64,000 bases of DNA from Nocardioides sp. BP30 (GTDB taxonomy: Bacteria; Actinomycetota; Actinomycetes; Propionibacteriales; Nocardioidaceae), in contig NZ_CP123620.1 in the NCBI RefSeq assembly GCF_029873215.1, positions 558,001 to 622,000 of the forward strand, read 5' to 3'. The notes under the pieces are model-generated. The model had not been told where the DNA came from. It did not search any database and saw nothing but the letters and a program-made list of their open reading frames with translations. This document shows positions 8,144 to 16,579 of this stretch, piece by piece (within the stretch, counting starts at the first letter, position 1; each line of letters begins with the position of its first letter). A program made the translations under genes and the position numbers.

Positions 8144-8194
8144 CCCCGGCCCGGTCCGGGGCCGGTCCGGGGCCGGTCCGGGGCCGGTCCGGGG
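8144..8194 (+). repeat. Four tandem 11-bp CCGGTCCGGGG repeats with terminator-like hairpin
   Basis: Four exact head-to-tail copies of CCGGTCCGGGG occupy 8151-8194, immediately downstream of the TetR stop. CCCCGG at 8144-8149 can pair with CCGGGG at 8156-8161, and each further copy offers alternative pairing. The stretch probably acts as a terminator. Copy number is a likely site of strand-slippage variation. Confidence 0.85.
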
Positions 8195-8282
8195 CCGCCG
8201 CGGTGCCGAGAATTAACAGCATCGTTTCAGGATCAGTGGTGCAGGGATTCAGCCGGCGGCCTTAGACATAGGGCGTGCATGC

Positions 8283-8606
8283 GTGGGCCAGCGCCGTCGG
8301 AGGGATGGCGCCGTCGGTCTCGAGGGCCCGGTCGTGGTGAGGAGGCCCGGACCCGGCTCGGACCTGGAACCGTTGCTGGTCTTCGTCAAGGCCCGGATCG
8401 TCGACCAGGTCAGGCGGGCCACGGGCGATCCGCTGCGTGCGGATTGGCTCGAGAGCCTGCTGACCGAGGTGAAGAAGATGGAGGCGTATCTGTGGGCGGT
8501 GCCGCCCAGCGCCTACGAGGTGGAGCGGTTCCTGCTCCGGATCGCTCATCTCTACCGGCGACACCCGGACTACCTCTCGCACTGGGACCTGCGCCAGCCG
8601 GGCTGA
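8283..8606 (+). CDS. Small DUF6221-like protein
   Basis: At most 107 residues. The conserved-looking part starts at about LEPLLVFVKARIVDQ and ends HLYRRHPDYLSHWDLRQ. This resembles the actinobacterial DUF6221 family, whose members begin with a VxFLxARLDEDE helix and end with a HPDYxxxW motif. The first 25 residues (basic and Gly/Pro-rich) look non-conserved, so the true start may be a GTG near 8337 or TTG 8373. No membrane segment, signal or catalytic motif is seen. Function is unknown. It is flanked by the tandem repeat upstream and a nested inverted repeat downstream. Confidence 0.6.
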   Translation: MGQRRRRDGAVGLEGPVVVRRPGPGSDLEPLLVFVKARIVDQVRRATGDPLRADWLESLLTEVKKMEAYLWAVPPSAYEVERFLLRIAHLYRRHPDYLSHWDLRQPG

Positions 8607-8611
8607 GCCCC

Positions 8612-8685
8612 CATGTAACGCGGTGTCCGGCGCACCATCGCGGTGCTGCGGCACCGCAGGTGGTGATCGAACACCGCGTTACATG
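8612..8685. repeat. Nested inverted repeat (15-bp arms around an inner hairpin)
   Basis: CATGTAACGCGGTGT at 8612-8626 is exactly complementary to ACACCGCGTTACATG at 8671-8685. Between them, GCGGTGC-TGCG-GCACCGC (8640-8657) forms a second perfect 7-bp hairpin. The element lies five bases after the DUF6221-like stop and before the next TetR promoter. It could be a terminator or a dispersed palindromic repeat. I see no second copy in the window. Confidence 0.85.
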
Positions 8686-8727
8686 CGGAAGCGACCGGCC
8701 ACGCCCGCCCGCAACAAAAAGTCAGTC

Positions 8728-8756
8728 TTGACTGTTTGTTTGCCACGCGGCACGCT
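8728..8756 (+). promoter_or_regulatory. Promoter/operator of the catabolic-operon tetR
   Basis: TTGACT (8728-8733), a 17-bp spacer and CACGCT (8751-8756) stand seven bases before the GTG at 8764. The -35 overlaps a small inverted repeat CAGTC-TT-GACTG (8723-8734), a likely operator half for the TetR protein it drives. The local A/T-rich stretch (AAAAAGTCAGTCTTGACTGTTTG) contrasts with its surroundings. Confidence 0.5.
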
Positions 8757-8763
8757 GGTCGAT

Positions 8764-9369
8764 GTGACGACGACCACGCAGCGCGTGCCCCAGGAGGAGC
8801 GCACCCGGCTGATGCGGGCCCGGCTCCTCGAGGCGACGGTCGAGGTGCTCACCGAGCGCGGGTGGGCGGGCACCACCACCACGCTGGTCTCCCAGCGCGC
8901 GGGTGTCAGCCGGGGTGCGCAGCTGCACCACTTCCCGACCAAGAACGCCCTGGTCGTGGCCGCCGTCGAGCACGTGATGGCCGGACGGGCCGACGAGCTT
9001 CGCGAGGCGGTCCGCACCTACCAGGGCGCCAAGACCCGTGGCGTCCTGGAGATGCTCGCCGACCACTTCACCTCGCCCGGCTTCCAGGCGGCGTTGGAGC
9101 TGTGGGTGGCGGCACGCAGCGATGCCGACCTGCATGCGGCGGTCGCCCCGCTCGAGCGCCGGATCGGCCGCGAGGCGCACCGGATCACCGTCGAGCTCCT
9201 GAGCGCCGACGAGTCCGTCCCCGGGGTGCGCGAGCTGATCCAGGCGACCCTCGACCTGTGTCGCGGCCTCGGCCTGGCCGACACGCTCTCCGACGACGCG
9301 AAGCGGCGCGCTCGGATCCTCGACGAGTGGGCGAAGGTCCTGGAGAAGGAGATCGGCGATGGTTCCTGA
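8764..9369 (+). CDS. TetR-family regulator of the acyl-CoA catabolic operon
   Basis: A 201-residue protein with a TetR HTH (GWAGTTTTLVSQRAGVSRGAQLHHFPTKNALV, about residues 35-66); the motif RGAQLHHFPTK is found in many actinobacterial regulators of fatty-acid and terpene catabolism. GTG 8764 is chosen because it directly follows a good promoter and gives a normal-length N-terminus; the frame is open further upstream into the inverted repeat. It overlaps the next gene by 11 bp and heads an operon of CoA-thioester enzymes, so its inducer is probably a pathway acyl-CoA. Confidence 0.9.
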   Translation: MTTTTQRVPQEERTRLMRARLLEATVEVLTERGWAGTTTTLVSQRAGVSRGAQLHHFPTKNALVVAAVEHVMAGRADELREAVRTYQGAKTRGVLEMLADHFTSPGFQAALELWVAARSDADLHAAVAPLERRIGREAHRITVELLSADESVPGVRELIQATLDLCRGLGLADTLSDDAKRRARILDEWAKVLEKEIGDGS

Positions 9370-10132
9370 GGAGCTGCTGGCGGACCTCGCCGTGGAGGGT
9401 GACCAGCTCCGTGCGGCGGTAGCCGACCTTCCCGACGACCGATGGCGCACGCCGACGCCCGCCGCCGGCTGGGACGTCGCCACCCAGATCGCCCACCTGG
9501 CCTGGACCGACGAGTGCGCGCTGGCCTCCGCCACCGACCGGGCTGCCTGGCACGCCCTGGTCGAGGTGGCACTGGCCGACATCGACGGCGTGGTGGACAA
9601 GGCGGCGCTCAGCGGCGGCGCCGTACCTCCGGCGGAGTTGCTGGCCCGCTGGGACGCCGCGCGCGCCGCCCTACCGCCGGCGCTGCGCCGGGTGGAGGGC
9701 AGGATGCAGTGGTTCGGTCCGCCGATGTCGCCGGCCTCGATGGCGACCGCGCGGTTCATGGAGACCTGGGCGCACGGGCTCGACGTCCGCGAGGCGCTGG
9801 GCCTGCCGGTCGAGCGGACCGACCGGATCCGGCACGTGTGCCACCTCGGCGTACGGACCCGTGGCTTCGCCTTCACCACCCACGGGCTGCCGGCGCCGAC
9901 CCACGAGGTCCGCGTCGAGCTGGCCTCGCCCAGCGGCGAGCGGTGGCAGTGGGGACCGGAGGAGGCGGCCGAGCGGGTGCGCGGCTCCGCGTGGGACTTC
10001 GCCCGGCTGGTCACCCAGCGGGTGCACCGCGACGACACCCACCTGGTGACCTCCGGCGCCGAGGCCGAACGGTGGCTGACCATCGCCCAGGCCTTCGCCG
10101 GTCCCGCGGGAGAGGGGCGCCCTCGTGGCTGA
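9359..10132 (+). CDS. TIGR03084-family metal-binding protein
   Basis: A 257-residue protein with the DinB/mycothiol-dependent maleylpyruvate-isomerase-like fold signature: LPDDRWRTPTPAAGWDVATQIAHLAWTDE (His in the first metal helix) and FMETWAHGLDVREAL (second His motif). TIGR03084 proteins are an actinobacterial group often found beside atuA-like and acyl-CoA carboxylase genes. ATG 9359 overlaps the tetR end and has an AAGGAG site. A metal-dependent, possibly mycothiol-dependent, step is inferred from the superfamily; the substrate is unknown. Confidence 0.88.
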   Translation: MVPEELLADLAVEGDQLRAAVADLPDDRWRTPTPAAGWDVATQIAHLAWTDECALASATDRAAWHALVEVALADIDGVVDKAALSGGAVPPAELLARWDAARAALPPALRRVEGRMQWFGPPMSPASMATARFMETWAHGLDVREALGLPVERTDRIRHVCHLGVRTRGFAFTTHGLPAPTHEVRVELASPSGERWQWGPEEAAERVRGSAWDFARLVTQRVHRDDTHLVTSGAEAERWLTIAQAFAGPAGEGRPRG

Positions 10133-11429
10133 ACCCCAGCGCCCGATCCTGATCGGCAACTGCTCCGGCTTCTACGGCGACCGGCTCAGCGCGATGCGCG
10201 AGATGCTGACCGGCGGCCCGTTGGACGTGCTCACCGGCGACTACCTCGCCGAGCTGACCATGCTCATCCTCGGCAAGGACACCATCCGTGACGCCTCGCT
10301 CGGCTACGCCAAGACCTTCCTCGCCCAGGCACGCGAGTGCCTCGGGCTGGCGCTGGAGCAGGGCGTCAGGCTGGTCAGCAACGCCGGCGGGCTCAACCCG
10401 GCCGGTCTGGCGCAGGCGCTCGACGAGCTCGGCACCGGTGCTCGGATCGCCTACGTCGACGGCGACGACGTCCGCGGCCGCCTCGAGGAGATCCCCGACG
10501 CCCTGACGGCGAACGCCTATCTCGGCGGCTTCGGCATCGCCCGCGCCCTGGCGGCGGGCGCCGACGTCGTGGTCACCGGCCGGGTCACCGACGCGGCCGT
10601 GGTGATGGGGCCGGCGATCTGGTGGCACGGCTGGTCGTCCACCGACCACGACGCACTCGCGGGCGCCGTCGTCGCCGGTCACGTCATCGAGTGCGGCACC
10701 CAGGCGACCGGCGGCAACTTCGCCGGCCTCTTCGACGCGATCGACGCCGGGCTGGTCGAGGATCCGATCCGGCCGTTCGGCTTCCCGATCGCCGAGATCG
10801 CGGCCGACGGCTCCAGCGTCATCACCAAGCACCCCGGCACCGGCGGTCTGGTCACCGTGGACACCGTCACCGCCCAGCTCTTCTACGAGATCCAGGGCAG
10901 CACCTACCTCAACCCGGACGTCACCACCGACCTCAGCACGATCTCGCTGCACCAGGCCGGCCGCGACCGGGTCGAGGTGACCGGCACGCGGGGAAGCGAG
11001 CCCCCGGCGCGGCTCAAGGTGGCGGTCAACCGCATCGGCGGCTGGCGCAACCAGGTCGAGTTCGTGCTCACCGGGCTCGACATCGAGCGGAAGTCGACAC
11101 TGCTGCGTGTCCAGGTCGAGGCAGCGCTCCATGCCGACCTCCAGCGGTCCTGGTCCACCTGGCGGGCGCCCGCCCCTGACTCGCCGACCGAGGAGGGCGC
11201 CGCCGTGCTGCAGCGGCTGACGGTCTGGTCCGACGACGAGGCGGCGGTCGGGCGGGCGTTCACCGGCCCGGCGATCGAGCTGGTCCTCGCCTCCTACGCC
11301 GGCTTCCACGTCACGGCGCCGCCGGGCAAGGCGAGTGCCTTCGGCGTCTACACGCCGACGTACGTCGACCGCGACCTCGTCCGGCACACCGTGCACCTGC
11401 CCGACGGGACCACCGAGGTGATCGCATGA
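10125..11429 (+). CDS. atuA: AtuA-family protein, large N-terminal part
   Basis: A 434-residue protein of the AtuA family (acyclic terpene utilisation, formerly DUF1446). ILIGNCSGFYGDR, LTGDYLAELTM, VSNAGGLNPAGL and ADVVVTGRVTDAAVVMGP are diagnostic. In Pseudomonas, atuA belongs to citronellol/geraniol catabolism, though its biochemical role is poorly defined. GTG 10125 overlaps the preceding gene by 8 bp. The C-terminal ferredoxin-fold-like part present in longer homologues is encoded here as a separate ORF directly downstream (ATGA overlap), so the protein is naturally split. Confidence 0.9.
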   Translation: MAEPQRPILIGNCSGFYGDRLSAMREMLTGGPLDVLTGDYLAELTMLILGKDTIRDASLGYAKTFLAQARECLGLALEQGVRLVSNAGGLNPAGLAQALDELGTGARIAYVDGDDVRGRLEEIPDALTANAYLGGFGIARALAAGADVVVTGRVTDAAVVMGPAIWWHGWSSTDHDALAGAVVAGHVIECGTQATGGNFAGLFDAIDAGLVEDPIRPFGFPIAEIAADGSSVITKHPGTGGLVTVDTVTAQLFYEIQGSTYLNPDVTTDLSTISLHQAGRDRVEVTGTRGSEPPARLKVAVNRIGGWRNQVEFVLTGLDIERKSTLLRVQVEAALHADLQRSWSTWRAPAPDSPTEEGAAVLQRLTVWSDDEAAVGRAFTGPAIELVLASYAGFHVTAPPGKASAFGVYTPTYVDRDLVRHTVHLPDGTTEVIA

Positions 11430-11785
11430 CGCGCCGACCGCTGGGCGACCTGGTCTACGCCCGCTCCGGCGACAAGGGCGGCGACGCCAACATCGGGCTG
11501 TGGATCCCGGCCGGCCGCCCGGATGCGGCCGTCGACTGGCTGCTCGAGACGGTCACCGCCGACTGGGTGCGCACCCTGCTGCCCGAGACGGCGGAGCTGG
11601 AGATCGACATCGTCGCGCTGCCCAACCTGCGCGGGGTGAACATCGTCGTGCACGGCATCCTCGGCGCCGGTGTGGCCGAGGGAGTGCGGTTCGACCCGCA
11701 GGCCAAGGCGCTGGGGGAGTGGCTGCGCAGCCGGTACGTCGACCTGCCCGATCACCTGCTAGCACCGGAGGCCGTGCAGCGATGA
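11426..11785 (+). CDS. AtuA-associated small protein (split AtuA C-terminal domain)
   Basis: A 119-residue protein matching the C-terminal region of full-length AtuA: LGDLVYARSGDKGGDANIGLW at the N-terminus and VALPNLRGVNIVVHGILGAGVAEGVRFDPQAKALGEWLRS further on. It is coupled by ATGA overlaps both to the large AtuA ORF and to the following acyl-CoA dehydrogenase. The split suggests that the two chains form a complex. It is complete, not a degraded remnant, because its start and stop fit the coupled operon exactly. Confidence 0.88.
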   Translation: MTRRPLGDLVYARSGDKGGDANIGLWIPAGRPDAAVDWLLETVTADWVRTLLPETAELEIDIVALPNLRGVNIVVHGILGAGVAEGVRFDPQAKALGEWLRSRYVDLPDHLLAPEAVQR

Positions 11786-12978
11786 CTCCGGAGCTGTTCA
11801 CCCTCGGCGCCGAGTTCACCCGGCGCGAGGTCCTCGACTCGCTGCAGGCCTGGGAGGACGCCGGCGAGGTGCCGCGCTCGCTGCATCTCGCAGCAGCGAA
11901 GCAGGGTCTGCTCGGCCTCGGCTTCGCCCCGGAGGTCGGTGGCGAGGGCGGCACCCTGGCCGACATGACCGCCCTGCAGGAGGGCATGCTGGCGGCGGGT
12001 GCGTCCAGCGGTCTGCTGGCGGCGCTGTTCACCGGTGGCATCGCGCTGCCGCACCTGGCCCGGCACGGCTCGCCCGCGCTGGTCGACCGCTACGTGCGGC
12101 CGACCCTGGCGGGGAGGTTGATCGGCGCGCTCGCCGTCACCGAGCCGGGCGGTGGCTCCGACGTCGCGCACCTGACGACCCGGGCGGTCCGGGACGGTGA
12201 CGACTACGTCGTCAACGGCACCAAGACCTTCATCACCAGCGGCGCCCGGGCCGACTTCGTCACCGTCGCCGTGCGCACGGGACGTCCCGAGGACGGGCAC
12301 GGCGGCGCGCGCGGCATCAGCCTGCTGGTCATCGACAAGGACACCCCCGGGTTCAGCCTCGACCGCCGGCTGGCCAAGATGGGCTGGCACTGCTCGGACA
12401 CCGCCGAGCTGGGATTCAGCGACGTACGCGTGCCCGCCGGCAACCTGGTCGGCGAGGAGAACGCGGCCTTCGGCTACCTGGCCGAGGCCTTCGTCACCGA
12501 GCGGATCGCGCTCGCCGTGCACGCCTACGGCATCGCCGCGCGCTCGCTGGCGCTGACCGCCGAGCACGCCCGTGGCCGCAGCACGTTCGGCGAGCCGCTG
12601 ATCGCACGCCAGGTGGTGCGCCACCGGCTCGTCGAGATGCACCGCCGCGTCGAGGCGGCGAAGGCCTACACCCATGCCGTGGTGCGCGAGTACGACGCCG
12701 AGGGGACCACGGCCGGCACCGTGGCGGGAGCGGCGCTCGCCAAGCACACGGCCGTCGAGGCCAGCCAGTGGGTCTGCGACCAGGCCGTCCAGCTGCACGG
12801 TGGCACCGGCTACCTGCACGGCACCGAGGTGGAGCGGCACTACCGCGACACCCGGATCCTGCCCATCGGAGGAGGAGCGAGCGAAGTGATGACCGATCTG
12901 GCCGCGAAGCTGCTGGGGTACGCCGATTCACCCCACGAGGACACGGGCAAGCTCGCGTCTGCGCGGGGACCCCGATGA
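11782..12978 (+). CDS. Acyl-CoA dehydrogenase
   Basis: A 398-residue flavoenzyme of the acyl-CoA dehydrogenase family. Signature 1 is seen in LAVTEPGGGSDVAHLTTRAVRDGDDYVVNGTKTFIT and signature 2 in QLHGGTGYLHGTEVERHYRDTRILPIGGGASEVM, which also holds the FAD-binding and C-terminal catalytic region. It should form an alpha,beta-double bond in a CoA thioester and pass electrons to ETF. ATGA overlaps join it to the AtuA-associated gene and the carboxylase beta gene. Branched or terpenoid acyl-CoA is the likely substrate, inferred from context. Confidence 0.93.
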   Translation: MTPELFTLGAEFTRREVLDSLQAWEDAGEVPRSLHLAAAKQGLLGLGFAPEVGGEGGTLADMTALQEGMLAAGASSGLLAALFTGGIALPHLARHGSPALVDRYVRPTLAGRLIGALAVTEPGGGSDVAHLTTRAVRDGDDYVVNGTKTFITSGARADFVTVAVRTGRPEDGHGGARGISLLVIDKDTPGFSLDRRLAKMGWHCSDTAELGFSDVRVPAGNLVGEENAAFGYLAEAFVTERIALAVHAYGIAARSLALTAEHARGRSTFGEPLIARQVVRHRLVEMHRRVEAAKAYTHAVVREYDAEGTTAGTVAGAALAKHTAVEASQWVCDQAVQLHGGTGYLHGTEVERHYRDTRILPIGGGASEVMTDLAAKLLGYADSPHEDTGKLASARGPR

Positions 12979-14564
12979 TGAGCGAGAACCGCACCGCGAT
13001 GCTGACCAAGCTCGCCGACCTCGACGCCGAGCAGGCGAAGGCGGTCAATGCGGGCGGCACGTACATGGAGCGTCACCACCGGCGCGGCAAGCTGCTCGCC
13101 CGGGAGCGGATCGAGCTGCTGCTCGACGAGGGCGCGCCGTTCCTGGAGCTGATGACGCTCGCCGGCTGGGGCAGCTCGTTCCCCGTCGGTGGGTCGACCG
13201 TGACCGGCATCGGCGTCGTCTCCGGCGTCGAGTGCATGATCGTGGCGCACGACCCGACGGTGAAGGGCGGCACGATCAATCCGGTCTCGATGCGGAAGAC
13301 CGGGCGGGCGATGCAGATCGCCGAGGAGAACCACCTTCCGGTCATCACCCTTGTCGAGTCGGGTGGGGCCGACCTGCCGCACCAGAAGGACATCTTCATC
13401 CCGGCAGGCCGGGGCTTCCGGGACCTCACCCGCGCGAGCGCCCGTAAGCAGCCCACGATCGCGCTCGTCTTCGGCAACTCCACCGCCGGCGGTGCCTACA
13501 TCCCGGGGATGAGCGACTACATCGTGATGGTCGACAAGGGCGCCAAGGTGTTCCTCGGCGGGCCACCCCTGGTCAAGATGGCCACCGGCGAGGTGTCCGA
13601 CGACGAGGAGCTGGGCGGCGCGGAGATGCACGCCACCACCTCCGGTCTGGCCGACTTCCTCGCCGTCGACGAGCGCGACGCCATCCGGATCGGTCGCCGC
13701 ATCGTCGCCCGGCTCAACGTGACCAAGCGCGGAGTCACTGCCCCGCGCCAGGCTCGCGAAGCCTCCTACGCCGAGCCCCTGCTCGACCCCGAGGGCCTGC
13801 TCGACGTGATCCCGACCGACCTCAAGGAGCCGTTCGACCCGCGCGAGGTGATCCTGCGCATGGTCGACGGTCCGAGCGAGGGCAATGAGGTCGCGTTCGA
13901 CGAGTTCAAACCGCTCTACGGGCCCTCGCTGGTCACCGGCTGGGCGCGGATCCACGGCCGGCCCGTCGGCATCCTCGCCAACGCCCAGGGCATCTTGTTC
14001 AGCAAGGAGGCGCAGAAGGCGACGCAGTTCATCCAGCTGGCCAACGCCTCGGACACGCCGCTGCTCTTCCTGCACAACACCACCGGCTACATGGTGGGCA
14101 AGGAGTACGAGCAGGGCGGGATCATCAAGCACGGCGCGATGATGGTCAACGCCGTCTCCAACTCGACCGTGCCCTCCATCTCCATCCTGATCGGTGCCTC
14201 CTACGGCGCAGGCAACTACGGGATGAACGGTCGCGCCTACGATCCGCGGTTCCTCTTCACCTGGCCGAACGCGAAGTCGGCGGTGATGGGGCCGCAGCAG
14301 CTGGCCGGCGTCATGGACATCGTCGCGCGTGCTGCGGCTGCATCGAAAGGGATCGCGTTCGACGAGGAGGCGGGGGCTGCTACCCGACAGTTCGTCGAGC
14401 AGATGATCGAGGAGCAGTCGCTGCCGTACTTCCTCTCCGGGATGGTCTACGACGACGGCGTCATCGACCCGCGCGACACCCGCACCATCCTCGGCATCTG
14501 CCTGTCCGTGATCGAGAACCAGCCGATCGAGGGCAACCTCAACTTCGGCGTGTTTCGAATGTGA
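12975..14564 (+). CDS. Acyl-CoA carboxylase, carboxyltransferase (beta) subunit
   Basis: A 529-residue biotin-dependent carboxyltransferase resembling methylcrotonyl-CoA or geranyl-CoA carboxylase beta subunits. It has YMERHHRRGKLLARERIELLLDEG, the acyl-CoA site region LVESGGADLP, the N-domain oxyanion segment NSTAGGAYIPGM and the C-domain segment HNTTGYMVG...GASYGAGNYGMNGRAYDPRF. ATG 12975 overlaps the dehydrogenase stop; ATG 12978 directly after it is an equally short alternative. It transfers CO2 from carboxybiotin on the alpha subunit encoded next. Whether the substrate is C5 or C10 cannot be decided here. Confidence 0.93.
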   Translation: MMSENRTAMLTKLADLDAEQAKAVNAGGTYMERHHRRGKLLARERIELLLDEGAPFLELMTLAGWGSSFPVGGSTVTGIGVVSGVECMIVAHDPTVKGGTINPVSMRKTGRAMQIAEENHLPVITLVESGGADLPHQKDIFIPAGRGFRDLTRASARKQPTIALVFGNSTAGGAYIPGMSDYIVMVDKGAKVFLGGPPLVKMATGEVSDDEELGGAEMHATTSGLADFLAVDERDAIRIGRRIVARLNVTKRGVTAPRQAREASYAEPLLDPEGLLDVIPTDLKEPFDPREVILRMVDGPSEGNEVAFDEFKPLYGPSLVTGWARIHGRPVGILANAQGILFSKEAQKATQFIQLANASDTPLLFLHNTTGYMVGKEYEQGGIIKHGAMMVNAVSNSTVPSISILIGASYGAGNYGMNGRAYDPRFLFTWPNAKSAVMGPQQLAGVMDIVARAAAASKGIAFDEEAGAATRQFVEQMIEEQSLPYFLSGMVYDDGVIDPRDTRTILGICLSVIENQPIEGNLNFGVFRM

Positions 14565-16579
14565 GTGCGTCGATGATCAAGACCCTGCTGGTGGCCAACC
14601 GCGGCGAGATCGCACGCCGCGTCTTCCGCACCTGTCGCACCCTCGGTATCGCGACGGTGGCCGTCCACTCCGACGCCGATGCGAGCGCACTGTTCGTGCG
14701 CGAGGCCGACGCCGCCGTACGCCTGCCCGGCCACGCCCCGGCCGAGACCTACCTGCGCGGTGACCTGGTGATCGAGGCCGCCCGCGCCGCTGGAGCGGAC
14801 GCCATCCACCCCGGCTACGGCTTCCTCTCGGAGAACGCCGAGTTCGCCGCGGCGGTGATCGAGGCCGGGCTGACGTGGGTGGGGCCCGATCCCGACGCGA
14901 TCGCCCGGATGGGATCCAAGGTCGAGTCGAAGAAGCTGATGGAGGCGGCCGGAGTGCCGGTGCTCGGCAACCTGACGCCCGAGACGGCGACCGAGGCCGA
15001 CCTGCCGCTGCTGGTCAAGGCCTCGGCGGGCGGCGGAGGACGCGGCATGCGCATCGTGCGCCGGCTCGGCGACCTCGCGGACGAGATCGCGAAGGCCGCC
15101 GCCGAGGCGGAGTCGGCCTTCGGTGACGGCACCGTGTTCGTCGAGCCGTACGTCGAGAGCGGCCGTCACGTCGAGGTCCAGGTCGTCGGCGAGCGGGGCG
15201 GTGAGGTGGTGGTCTTCGGCGAGCGGGACTGCTCGGTCCAGCGCCGCCACCAGAAGGTGATCGAGGAGGCGCCGGCGCCGGGGCTGCCGGCCGCCACCCG
15301 GGCGGCGCTGCACGAGGCCGCTCGACGCGCGGCGAGCGCGATCGACTACGTCGGCGCGGGCACGGTCGAGTTCCTCTACGACCCGGCGTCGAACCGGTTC
15401 TTCTTCCTGGAGATGAACACCCGGCTCCAGGTCGAGCACCCCGTCACCGAGGAGATCTTCGGTGTCGACCTGGTGGCGCTGCAGCTGGCGGTCGCCGAGG
15501 GCGGCCGGGTCACGCCCCCCGGCACCACCCCTCCCCAGGAGGCTCGACCGCACGGGCACGCGATCGAGGTCCGCCTCTACGCCGAGGACCCGGCCGCGGG
15601 CTTCGCACCCCAGACCGGGCTGCTCACCGCCTTCGACATCCCGGGTGTGCGGGCGCAGTTCGAGCTCGCGGGTGGCCTCCGGCTCGACTCGGGCGTCGCC
15701 GCCGGCGACGAGATCGGCACGTTCTACGACGCGATGATCGCCAAGGTCGTCGTGCACGCAGCGACCCGGGAGCAGGCGGCGCGGCAGCTCGCGGGTGCTC
15801 TCGAGCGGGCCCGCATCCACGGCCTGCGCACCAACCGTGACCTCCTGGTCGGACTGCTGCGCAGCGAGACCTTCCTCCAGGGCCGGATGAGCACCACCTG
15901 GCTCGACGACGCAGCGGTCGTACCGGGACTGCTGCGGCCCCTCGACCAGGACAGGGTCGAGCTCGCCGCCTTCGCGGCCGCGCTCGCCCTCGCCGAACGG
16001 GCTCGGGCGGCCTCGACGTACCACGCCCGGATCCCGGTGGCGTGGCGCAACGTCGTGTCGCAGCCGCAGACGACCGACTTCGCTGTCTCGACCGCCGAGG
16101 GTGAGCAGGTCAGCGTCCGCTGGTACGGCGGCCGCACGCCTCGGCATGCCGAGCGGGACGACGTGGTCGTCGTCGCTGCCGGCCCGGACGAGGTGGCCCT
16201 CGCCGTGGGCGGAGTCGTCCGCACCTTCGCTGTCAGCGCCACCGGGGAGGCGGTCGACGTGGACTCGTCGCTGGGGCACGTCGCCCTGCGCAGGCTGCAG
16301 CGGTTCACCGACCCGGCGGACCGGATCGCGGCCGGCTCGCTGCTCGCACCGATGCCCGGCAGCGTCGTGGCCGTGCACGCCGGCGTCGGGGACGAGGTCG
16401 CCGAGGGACAGCCGCTGCTGGTCCTGGAGGCGATGAAGATGCAGCACACCATCGCGGCGCCGCACGCCGGCACCGTCACCGAGATCGACGTCGCCGTCGG
16501 CGACCAGGTCAACGGCGGGGCCGTCCTCGCCGTCGTGGACACGGTGTCCCAGGGCACCGTCGAGGAGGAGAGCGCATGA
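14561..16579 (+). CDS. Acyl-CoA carboxylase, biotin carboxylase/carrier (alpha) subunit
   Basis: A 672-residue protein with a biotin carboxylase N-terminus (LLVANRGEIARRVFRTCRTLGI), ATP-grasp glycine loop (KASAGGGGRGMRIV), EMNTRLQVEHPVTEEIFGVDLV, and a C-terminal carrier domain with the biotinylation motif EAMKM (Lys about 626). The BT-type linker between the two is present, as in 3-methylcrotonyl-CoA carboxylase alpha chains. GTG 14561 overlaps the beta-subunit stop; an ATG four codons later is the alternative start. Together with the beta subunit it makes a complete acyl-CoA carboxylase. Confidence 0.94.
   Translation: MSASMIKTLLVANRGEIARRVFRTCRTLGIATVAVHSDADASALFVREADAAVRLPGHAPAETYLRGDLVIEAARAAGADAIHPGYGFLSENAEFAAAVIEAGLTWVGPDPDAIARMGSKVESKKLMEAAGVPVLGNLTPETATEADLPLLVKASAGGGGRGMRIVRRLGDLADEIAKAAAEAESAFGDGTVFVEPYVESGRHVEVQVVGERGGEVVVFGERDCSVQRRHQKVIEEAPAPGLPAATRAALHEAARRAASAIDYVGAGTVEFLYDPASNRFFFLEMNTRLQVEHPVTEEIFGVDLVALQLAVAEGGRVTPPGTTPPQEARPHGHAIEVRLYAEDPAAGFAPQTGLLTAFDIPGVRAQFELAGGLRLDSGVAAGDEIGTFYDAMIAKVVVHAATREQAARQLAGALERARIHGLRTNRDLLVGLLRSETFLQGRMSTTWLDDAAVVPGLLRPLDQDRVELAAFAAALALAERARAASTYHARIPVAWRNVVSQPQTTDFAVSTAEGEQVSVRWYGGRTPRHAERDDVVVVAAGPDEVALAVGGVVRTFAVSATGEAVDVDSSLGHVALRRLQRFTDPADRIAAGSLLAPMPGSVVAVHAGVGDEVAEGQPLLVLEAMKMQHTIAAPHAGTVTEIDVAVGDQVNGGAVLAVVDTVSQGTVEEESA

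Noticed and set aside
8151..8194. Short tandem repeats considered as a CRISPR array
   Set aside because: Units are contiguous 11-mers without unique spacers, and no cas genes are near.
8262..8654. Minus-strand open frame opposite the DUF6221-like gene
   Set aside because: The plus-strand frame has recognisable family features (HPDYxxxW end). The minus frame starts inside the inverted repeat region and has no ribosome site.
14447..16465. Very long open frame antisense to the carboxylase alpha gene
   Set aside because: It mirrors a clearly conserved biotin carboxylase. In DNA this GC-rich the antisense frame lacks stops by composition, and its translation is low-complexity Arg/Gly/Ala/His sequence with no domain.
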